NCBI GenBank assembly: GCA_050952845.1
Contig: JBMNLP010000001.1
Coordinates: 1,674,001-1,738,000 of the forward strand
Length of the DNA: 64,000 bases
Source of the DNA: JAGVSV01 sp050952845
GTDB taxonomy: Bacteria > Bacillota > Clostridia > Christensenellales > Aristaeellaceae
Reading direction: 5' to 3'
Below are positions 1 through 7,100 of this stretch, piece after piece. A program made the translations under genes and the position numbers. Positions within the stretch are counted from its first letter, which is position 1; each line of letters starts with the position of its first letter. Under the pieces are notes generated by a model. That model saw only the letters and a program-made list of their open reading frames with translations, did no database searches and was not told the DNA's origin.

Positions 1-186
1 GCCGGGATCGTCAGCCAACCGGTCGAGACTGTCCATATACCTTGCTGCGCCGTGTTTCAGAGCAAAAGCGCGCGCCGCATCCAGGCTGCGGGAATAGACA
101 GCAGCCAACTCAAACCCCGGCAGCGTGCGCACAGCGTCCAGCCACTTCTCCACAATCATGCCGCGACCAATGACAGCAAACCTCAT
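1..186 (-). CDS. Gfo/Idh/MocA-family oxidoreductase, N-terminal fragment
   Basis: The first 62 codons of a gene that runs off the left edge. The translation opens MRFAVIGRGMIVEKWLDAV, a Rossmann nucleotide-binding start (G-x-G-x-x pattern), and continues through AAVYSRS, the usual second beta strand in this family. Family members oxidise or reduce sugars and inositols with NAD(P). The substrate cannot be told from this fragment. The ATG at 184-186 has a GGAGG about 10 bases upstream. Its start overlaps the stop of a 27-codon ORF (ATGA), suggesting translational coupling. Only the N-terminus is visible, so the catalytic Lys-Pro motif cannot be checked. Confidence 0.8.
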   Translation of the reverse strand, partial: MRFAVIGRGMIVEKWLDAVRTLPGFELAAVYSRSLDAARAFALKHGAARYMDSLDRLADDPG

Positions 187-266
187 CGCACCATACCTCC
201 CGAGGCTATCGATGACAAAACCGCTAAAAACAGCGCATCAGCGACTATGACAAATAAAAGCGCCAT
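183..266 (-). CDS. possible 27-residue hydrophobic leader/small membrane protein
   Basis: A short ORF reading MALLFVIVADALFLAVLSSI and ending GGMVR. It has a purine-rich AAAGGGGG ribosome site 6-9 bases upstream. About 20 consecutive residues are hydrophobic, enough for one membrane span. Its TGA overlaps the ATG of the downstream oxidoreductase, and it lies between the promoter at 304-333 and that gene. It could be a small membrane protein or just a coupling leader. I recognise no family. The evidence is the ribosome site, the hydrophobicity and the overlap. Confidence 0.4.
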   Translation of the reverse strand: MALLFVIVADALFLAVLSSIASGGMVR

Positions 267-282
267 ACCGAGCCCCCTTTCT

Positions 283-299
283 ATACCAAGCTTTGGTAT
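283..299. promoter_or_regulatory. 17-bp palindrome, probable operator
   Basis: ATACCAA-GCT-TTGGTAT is a perfect 7-bp inverted repeat with a 3-bp centre. It sits immediately downstream of the -10 box of the minus-strand promoter at 304-333, where a repressor would block transcription. The symmetry and size fit a LacI- or GntR-type site, but no regulator is identified in the window. Confidence 0.5.
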
Positions 300-303
300 T
301 ATC

Positions 304-333
304 ATTATAAAACGATTGCGTGTGATGCGTCAA
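304..333 (-). promoter_or_regulatory. sigma-A-type promoter for the left-edge operon
   Basis: On the minus strand, TTGACG (328-333), an 18-bp spacer and TATAAT (304-309). It faces the 27-codon ORF and the oxidoreductase gene. Confidence 0.6.
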
Positions 334-402
334 CACGCATGTTTTTAGAACAAAACCACCCTTTCCGTTGGTGAAAAAACCGGAAAAACTTATGCTCATC
401 AC

Positions 403-431
403 TTGACGCTGCCCGTCATCCCGTTTATATA
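403..431 (+). promoter_or_regulatory. probable malQ promoter
   Basis: TTGACG (403-408), a 17-bp spacer and TATATA (426-431), pointing at malQ and leaving an untranslated leader of roughly 145 bases. The leader shows no obvious riboswitch. It is divergent from the promoter at 304-333, with about 70 bp between the two. Confidence 0.55.
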
Positions 432-583
432 TGATGGGGTAGATTTGGGCATGACCAGCGCAGGCTGCGATGAGAACAAGCGCCAGACCATGCTGCGGTC
501 CTCCAACTGCCAGCCTGCTGCGACGGCTCGTTTCTACTCTCGCCATCCGGCTGCATTTTATAACGAAAGGGTTCACAGACACC

Positions 584-2059
584 ATGCGACAAAGCGGTAT
601 CCTGCTGCACATCACCTCCCTTCCTTCGCCGGGCGGCATCGGCACGCTGGGCAAGGAAGCCTATGCCTTCGTCGATTTTCTACATGACGCAGGCATGCGC
701 ATATGGCAGGTGCTGCCCGTATCGCCCACCGGGTTTGGCGATTCACCATATCAAAGCGTCTCCACCTATGCAGGCAACCCCCTGATGATCGATCTGCCCA
801 TGTTAGAGAAGGAGGCTATCCTGCCCAACGGTATTGCGCCCCTGGCGTCCAAAACGGAGGACGCGGTGGACTATGGCATGGTATATGCGTATAAAATGAA
901 TGTGTTGCGCAAGGCTTTCGCACATGCCCATAGCAAGCTGTCCAGCGCCCTGGCACGTTTTCAGGCCGAACATTCCTGGGTGGAAGACTACGCGCTGTTC
1001 AGCGCCATCAAGGAGCATTTCGGCATGCTGTCATGGATGGCATGGCCGGATGAAGCCATCCGCATGCGTAAAAAGGAAGCCATGGCGGCATATAAGGAGC
1101 AGCTTGCTGACCTGACCGCATTTTATGTGTTTATCCAGTACCTGTTCTTCCGCCAATGGATGCGGCTGAAAAACTACGCCAATAGGAAAGGCGTTCTGAT
1201 TTTTGGCGACATGCCCATCTACGTTGCAGAGGACTCCGCAGACGTATGGACAAACCCAGAGGTGTTCCTGCTGGATGAAACACGTCGCCCCATCAGCGTC
1301 GCCGGCGTGCCGCCTGATTTTTTCTCCCGGGACGGCCAGCGCTGGGGCAACCCCCTCTACAACTGGGCTTACCTGGCCCAAACCCGGTATGCTTGGTGGA
1401 TTGACCGGCTTTCTGCAGCAGGCATGCTCTATGACATCGTCCGGATCGATCACTTCATAGGTTTTGCCAACTATTATGCCATCCCGGCAAGCGAAACAAC
1501 AGCCCGCAACGGCGTGTGGAAGAGGGGGCCGGGAAAGCCATTCCTGCGCGCGGTAAAAAAACAACTGCCCGAGCTGCGTATTGTTGCCGAAGATCTGGGT
1601 GCTGTCAACAAACGCGTCCTTGACTTGATGCGATATGCCGGCTATCCCGGCATGAAGATTCTGACATTTGCCTTTGGCGGCAACCCCGGCAGCACACACC
1701 TGCCACAAAACTACGAAGCCAACAGCGTTGTCTATACCGGCACGCACGACAACAGCACCGCCCGCGGCTGGTATGAAGCCACGTCGGAAGCAGAGCGCGC
1801 ATTCGCCAGGAAAATGCTGCACCTGAAGCCTGAGGATGACCTGCCCAAAGCGCTGGTGCGCGCTGCCCTCATCAGCGTTGCCAATACCGCCGTGATCCCC
1901 ATGCAGGATGTCCTGGGGCTGCCCGACACAGCCAGGATGAACATTCCGGGCACGGTGGGCGGAAACTGGCTGTGGCGCATGCGCAGCGGCCTGCTCACCG
2001 ACGAATTATCCGGCAAGCTTCGTTCGCTGAACATCCTGTCAGGGCGTGCTACATCATAA
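584..2059 (+). CDS. malQ: 4-alpha-glucanotransferase (amylomaltase), GH77
   Basis: Transfers alpha-1,4-glucan chains between maltodextrins, freeing glucose; a cytosolic enzyme of glycogen and maltodextrin metabolism. The protein is 491 residues, a normal bacterial length. It opens MRQSGILLHITSLPSPGGIG, the typical amylomaltase N-terminus, which is why I start at 584 and not at the longer in-frame start at 470; a GAAAGGG ribosome site lies about 13 bases upstream. Visible GH77 landmarks are VRIDHFIGF (nucleophile Asp), IVAEDLG (acid/base Glu) and TGTHDNSTARGW (third catalytic Asp region). Its stop is followed within 4 bases by a 165-bp palindromic element that probably serves as its terminator. 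Confidence 0.95.
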   Translation: MRQSGILLHITSLPSPGGIGTLGKEAYAFVDFLHDAGMRIWQVLPVSPTGFGDSPYQSVSTYAGNPLMIDLPMLEKEAILPNGIAPLASKTEDAVDYGMVYAYKMNVLRKAFAHAHSKLSSALARFQAEHSWVEDYALFSAIKEHFGMLSWMAWPDEAIRMRKKEAMAAYKEQLADLTAFYVFIQYLFFRQWMRLKNYANRKGVLIFGDMPIYVAEDSADVWTNPEVFLLDETRRPISVAGVPPDFFSRDGQRWGNPLYNWAYLAQTRYAWWIDRLSAAGMLYDIVRIDHFIGFANYYAIPASETTARNGVWKRGPGKPFLRAVKKQLPELRIVAEDLGAVNKRVLDLMRYAGYPGMKILTFAFGGNPGSTHLPQNYEANSVVYTGTHDNSTARGWYEATSEAERAFARKMLHLKPEDDLPKALVRAALISVANTAVIPMQDVLGLPDTARMNIPGTVGGNWLWRMRSGLLTDELSGKLRSLNILSGRATS

Positions 2060-2062
2060 TCA

Positions 2063-2220
2063 TTAGAGCAAATTACGCAATCGTGGCGCACAAAGCAACG
2101 CAGGATTTTTGTCTCTGGAAAGGAGCGTGAACGCAAGCGTAGCAGCGCTACGACAAGTGAACAGCGACACAGCCAGAGGCAAAAAGACAAGTCTGCGACT
2201 GCGACATGATAAGTAAATTT
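2063..2220. repeat. 165-bp palindromic repeat element, copy 1 (interrupted by an IS)
   Basis: Starts TTAGAGCAAATTACGCAATCG and is nearly identical to the copies at 51365-51529 and 61343-61507. The right end is broken: the IS1182-family element begins at 2221, and the missing terminal bases (ACTCTAA) appear after it at 4089-4095. Joined up, the copy ends GTAAATTTACTCTAA, one base different from the GTAAATTTGCTCTAA of the intact copies. It lies between the convergent genes malQ and the large surface protein. Confidence 0.85.
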
Positions 2221-4082
2221 GGTTAGGGTGTCAAAAGTAATTCATTAACTGCTCATCGCCTCGGCGGCACTGCTATCAAAATCCTGCAAGGGAATCCTAT
2301 AAGGAGCTTGAAAAACGTTGAAATTTCAACATTTTCTCCCTTAATATGATATAATAGATATATATTAAAGGAGGCGTTTTCATGGCTTTTGTAACGAATT
2401 CCAATCAACAATTTAATTTCAATGATCCTCTTTACGGCTTAACAGAAAGAGAAAAGAAGTATTTGGAGAAATCCTGGGCAGTAGGCTTCTACAAATTGAT
2501 TTTCTCATCCATAAATGAAGAAAGATTTAAAGATCTCTACAGCAGTACCCCTGCAAGCCGTCCCAATACACCGGTGAATGTGATTTTCGGTGCTTTGATT
2601 CTGAAAGAACTCTTTGCTTTAACCGATGATGAGTTGATTGAACGGATGATGTTTGACATGCTTTTTCAACATGCTCTTGGTACCGGTAGTTTTGAAGAAC
2701 AACCTGTTAGTGATCGAACCTTTAGCCGTTTTAGAGAAAGACTCTACAACTATGAGATAGAAACCGGTCGAGATCTTGTCCAAGAAGAAATGGAGGCTTT
2801 AGCGGATTCCTTTGCTTCTTTTAGTGGAGTGAATCGTTCTATCCGAAGGATGGATAGCCTTATGGTCGCATCCAACTGTAAAAAAATGTCACGATTGGAA
2901 ATCATGTACACTTGTGTTGCGAATATGGTGAAGCGCATGAAGAAACAAGACGAACTCATATCGGATCAATACAAGCACTATTTAGAAGAGGATGATGTCA
3001 ATAAAATTATTTATCACCGCAGGAGCGATGGTTTAGAAGAGCGTCTTCAAGAAGTCATCCATGACGGTGTAAATTTAAGCAAGCAAGTTCCGGATTCTCT
3101 TTATGATAGTTCGGAGTTTCGTCTTCTCCAAAGAGTTTTAAGAGAGCAAACGGAATCAACACCGAACGGTCCAAAACCTAAAGATAAAGCTCAAATCAAA
3201 ACTGATAGTTTGCAAAATCCATCGGATCCGGATGCGACTTACCGTAAAAAGGCCGGAAAAGATCACAAAGGTTACACTGCAAATATTGTTGAGTTGAGTC
3301 CGAATGAAGGACCCAACTACATAACGCATTACGATTTAAAGCCGAATACCTATTCCGATCAATCCTTTGCGGAAGACATCATAGAAAACCTAGGACAGCA
3401 AGAAGATGAGCTGATCCTTATTGCAGATGGCGCCTTTGGAAGTGAAGATATAAAATCCGCGGCCAAAGACAATAACATTCAACTATTGACAACAGCCTTA
3501 ATAGGAAAAACACCGGAACCGATTCTGAGTGAATTTCAAATAGACGAAGAACAAGGGAAAGTCTTAAGCTGCCCGGGAGGTAAAGAGCCGATCAAGACCA
3601 CCTACTACCCTAAAACAGGCATGTATCGAGCCGTATTTCAAAAGACAGACTGTGCAAATTGCCCATATCGTACGAACTGCTCTATGAAAGAACAGAAGAA
3701 AAGCAACGTTGTTTCAATCACAAGCAAAACAATTGCGAGAGCCAAGCAAGTGATTCATATGGGGAGTCAAGCATACAAAGAATTTGCAAAGAAACGGAAC
3801 GGTATAGAAGGAATTCCCTCCCTACTTCGCAGACGCTATGATATAGATCATGTGCCTGTGAGGGGGTTAGTACGCCTAAAAACCTGGTTGGGATTTAAGA
3901 TTGGGGCGATTAATAGCAAAAGGCTATTGAAAAGCGTGCAAGAACCCATAAAATGCAGTTAATATAGAGATCTATATCGACGGATTCCTTTATTTTATTT
4001 AAATCCAACTAGATACTGAACACCATACACTAAAGGGTGCTTTTAAGGTGGGTTCTAAACCTATGCTTTTGACACCCTAACC
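2221..4082 (+). mobile_element. IS1182-family insertion sequence
   Basis: A 1862-bp element with perfect 17-bp terminal inverted repeats, GGTTAGGGTGTCAAAAG at 2221-2237 and its complement at 4066-4082. It is flanked by a 6-bp target duplication, AAATTT (2215-2220 and 4083-4088). The base composition is visibly more AT-rich than the flanking genes, a sign of recent arrival from a different host. It carries one intact transposase gene and lies inside a copy of the 165-bp palindromic repeat. Confidence 0.92.
2382..3962 (+). CDS. IS1182-family transposase (DDE)
   Basis: A 526-residue DDE-type transposase that cuts and joins the ends of its own IS. The N-terminal part (about residues 50-140) has the DUF772-like pattern with DRTFSRFRERLYNYE. 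Candidate catalytic residues are Asp in MDSLMVAS, Asp in LILIADGAFGSED, and Glu in KRNGIEGIPSLLRRRYD. A Cys cluster (C-x2-C-x5-C) near residue 425 is a plausible zinc site. The ribosome site AAAGGAGG lies 8-15 bases before the ATG. The frame is full length without stops, so the element could be active. Codon use is far more AT-rich than the surrounding genes. Confidence 0.95.
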   Translation: MAFVTNSNQQFNFNDPLYGLTEREKKYLEKSWAVGFYKLIFSSINEERFKDLYSSTPASRPNTPVNVIFGALILKELFALTDDELIERMMFDMLFQHALGTGSFEEQPVSDRTFSRFRERLYNYEIETGRDLVQEEMEALADSFASFSGVNRSIRRMDSLMVASNCKKMSRLEIMYTCVANMVKRMKKQDELISDQYKHYLEEDDVNKIIYHRRSDGLEERLQEVIHDGVNLSKQVPDSLYDSSEFRLLQRVLREQTESTPNGPKPKDKAQIKTDSLQNPSDPDATYRKKAGKDHKGYTANIVELSPNEGPNYITHYDLKPNTYSDQSFAEDIIENLGQQEDELILIADGAFGSEDIKSAAKDNNIQLLTTALIGKTPEPILSEFQIDEEQGKVLSCPGGKEPIKTTYYPKTGMYRAVFQKTDCANCPYRTNCSMKEQKKSNVVSITSKTIARAKQVIHMGSQAYKEFAKKRNGIEGIPSLLRRRYDIDHVPVRGLVRLKTWLGFKIGAINSKRLLKSVQEPIKCS

Positions 4083-4093
4083 AAATTTACTCT

Positions 4094-4131
4094 AAAAAAC
4101 CGGGCACATGCACAGCTGTCAGCGCCCGGTT
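4094..4131 (-). terminator. rho-independent terminator of the surface-protein gene
   Basis: On the minus strand, an AACCGGGC/GCCCGGTT stem (4098-4105 with 4124-4131) followed by a T-run at 4094-4099. It begins 17 bases after the stop codon. The T-run overlaps the outer end of the palindromic repeat copy 1. Confidence 0.85.
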
Positions 4132-4147
4132 CCTTTTGAGTTGATGT

Positions 4148-7100
4148 TTATGTATCCTGATGCCTGTCGGTGCGCCTGCGGCGTGCCGGCCGGGCAGGAT
4201 CATCGCCTGGCGGCTTCGGAGCGGCTGCGCTTCCCTGCTCTGTGCCCTGCGCCGGATAGCGCCTGGTGCCATGGTCTACCGGTTGGCCGGGAGCAGCCGG
4301 TTGACCGGGAATAGACGGTTTCGCTTCAGGCATCTGCTGTGGTTGAACCGGGCGGAAATAAGGCGTCTGGACAGAGCCTTGCAGTCCTCTGGTTGCGTTG
4401 GGCGGTACGAGCTGGGTATGAGGCGCAGTTCCCGTCTTCGGCGCGCCTGGCTGCGGCGGCCCCATAACAGAGCCTGGCTGCTGTGGCGGACGATACGGAC
4501 CTGTTGCAGGCGGTGGCGTCCCCGGGCCTTGCGCAGGCGGCCTGGGCTGGGGTGGCATATAGGGTGATGTGTAGCCCGGCTGCCGGGCGGCTGGCCGAGT
4601 AGACGGCTGGCCTGCCTGCCTGCCTGCTTGTTGTGCCTGCTGCCTCTGCTGCGCTGCCCGCTGAGCGGCGCGCTTTTGGTTATCCCTGTACATGTAGTAC
4701 GCGTAGTAACCGCCGCCGCCCAGCACGGCAACGATGCCCACCGCCAATAGCCCAACCGGAAACGAAGAAGATTTGGCTCTGTCCGGCATTTCGCTGGCTG
4801 TCGGCACGAACGATGGCAAGGGATATTCGGTAGGTTCTCCGGATGCTGCGGGGGTTTCGATGGCTTCAATGAGAGGCGTCGACGTACCCGGTGGGACAAA
4901 CGGCTCGTAAGACGCCTGAGCCAGCGCGGGGTTTTTCCATACGCCGGTGTTGAAATCCTCCACGGATGTAATCTGAGCCGGGGCGCTGCCCGGTAGCGCC
5001 GCAGCCGATGTGTTGGCGCCCAGGTAATCGGAGCTTTTCAGATAGCTTGTCAGCTGGTTAAGCGGCAGGACGGTGAAGTAGCTCTCCAACACATAGCCTT
5101 CCGTACCGCTCTGGTTGATATGGTACCATATCCCGTCCGGCTGCCTGACACTGCCCAACACCAGAGCAAAGGCATTCTTGTTCATCATTTTATTGACTGG
5201 CGAATCCGTCGAAGGCTCTTTTCTCAACCGGACATTGTCAGCGTTGACATAGCCATAGCTGGATGGGCTGTCCTGGCTGACGGGCGGGAAGGTCACAGGC
5301 GGCATGGTGGGCAGCGGCGTTTTCAGGGATTCCAGATAGCCGGCTGTCTCCGCCTCGTTGAGCATGCGCAGCTGGTCGGCACGGATGAACCCGTACCGTT
5401 CGCCATATTGCACCAAGTGCCATGTCATATCCTGCGTGTACTCCTGCCCTAAGACCGATACGATGATGCTGCCGTCCAGCAGCGAGTCGATCTCAGCATA
5501 GGTGTCATAGTGCCTGCGCAGCGGCACGTTGTCGCCCAGGGTGATGGCATAGCCGGTCTCAACCTGAGGCGGCGGGCTCGGTTCAGGAGAAGCAGTCTGT
5601 ACCGGCTGGAACAGGGACCGGTGGTATTCCGCCTCCTCACCGGAAATGCGGCGCAGCGCGCTATCCGGCACAAAGCCGCTGCGCGCAATAGCCAGCGCCT
5701 CCACCGAATTCCACACCACATCACCGACCTGGGTCTGTCCCCACAGGTACAGCAGCGTTTCCGCCGGCAGCGTCTCGAGGATTGTATCGTCCTCCTCGCT
5801 ACTGCCCGAGCGCAGGGCAACCTGCTGTGTCGTCAGAGCATATCCCTGATACGGCAACAGTGTATCGGCAGGCATAGCAACTTCTGTGGCTTCAGGTTCC
5901 TGCGTCGGGGCATCGGTTGCCTCCGGCGTTGCTTCAGGCACCGTTGTTGCCGGAGGTTCCTGAGTGGGCATTGGCGTAGCCAGCTGTAACTGGTACTTCT
6001 CGCTCTCTTCCAGCAAATACAGGCGCACCAGTTCCGCCATGACATAGCCGTCCTTGTTGTTCGCTTTGGCATGGTACCAAGGCTCGCCGTCCTCCGTTTT
6101 TTGCGTGTACACCCAGACCTTGTCGCCTTTGTTCAACGTGAGAACGATGTTGCCTCTGGCTTTAGCGGGGGCTGACCGAAAGCGGACGCTGCCCTTAAGC
6201 ACCTCACCCCACAGGTCTATCGGCTCGCCGTCCGGGATTGCAGTAGGCTGCGCCGTTGGCTCCGGCTCAGGTGACGGGGTATAGCCCATCAGTGCGGCAA
6301 CTTCATGCTCGGTGAGGATGCGTACAACCGACTCCTTGATAAAGCCTTTCGTGCCGTTGATGTCGGCATAATACCACAGTTCATCCTGCTCGTTGACCAG
6401 CGAGCCGGTGATATGAGCTAAGTCATTCCGGCTGACAACAGACAACACATTATCCCCAGTGATAAATGGAGAAGAACGGAAATTGATGGCATCGCTTCTT
6501 GGGTAGGCATATGCATCCATGGGGTCCAGGCTGTAAGTTATCTCAGCTGGTGTAGGCGAGGCAGTCACCACGGTTTCAGTCCGCTGGTATATGAAGATGA
6601 CCTCCGCCGGCGACAGCGAGCCGTCCTGGGCCATCGTCACCTTCTGCGGCTGCGCCATGACCAGGGTATAGCCGTTTGGCAAAGCGTCCGGCCTGGCGTA
6701 AACATCGTTGACGCCCAGCACAACGGCTTCTTCCTTTGAGGGCGCCAGCGTTTCACCTTCAGCCGTTCTGAAATGAACCTTGACTTTTGTTTCGAGGTTT
6801 ACCCATGTATCGGCAAAGCGGAAGATGACCTCCGCAGGGTTCGCATTGCCTGCGTTGTCGACCAGGACAGATTTCTGCGGTACATCGTTCAGGGTGTATC
6901 GTCCGTCCTTATTGCCGGGTACTTTGGACGGGTCGGCAAAGATGATGTTGTTTTCATTTTGGTAGCAGGACACGCTTTCGGTAAACAGGGTGTTATCCGA
7001 CTGGTCGCGGTAATAAACATACACGATTTTTACCTTGGGCGCCGGCGCCGGCACCTCGGTGGCCTTGGCAACAGCCCGGGTGTAGACAAAGGTGATGCTC

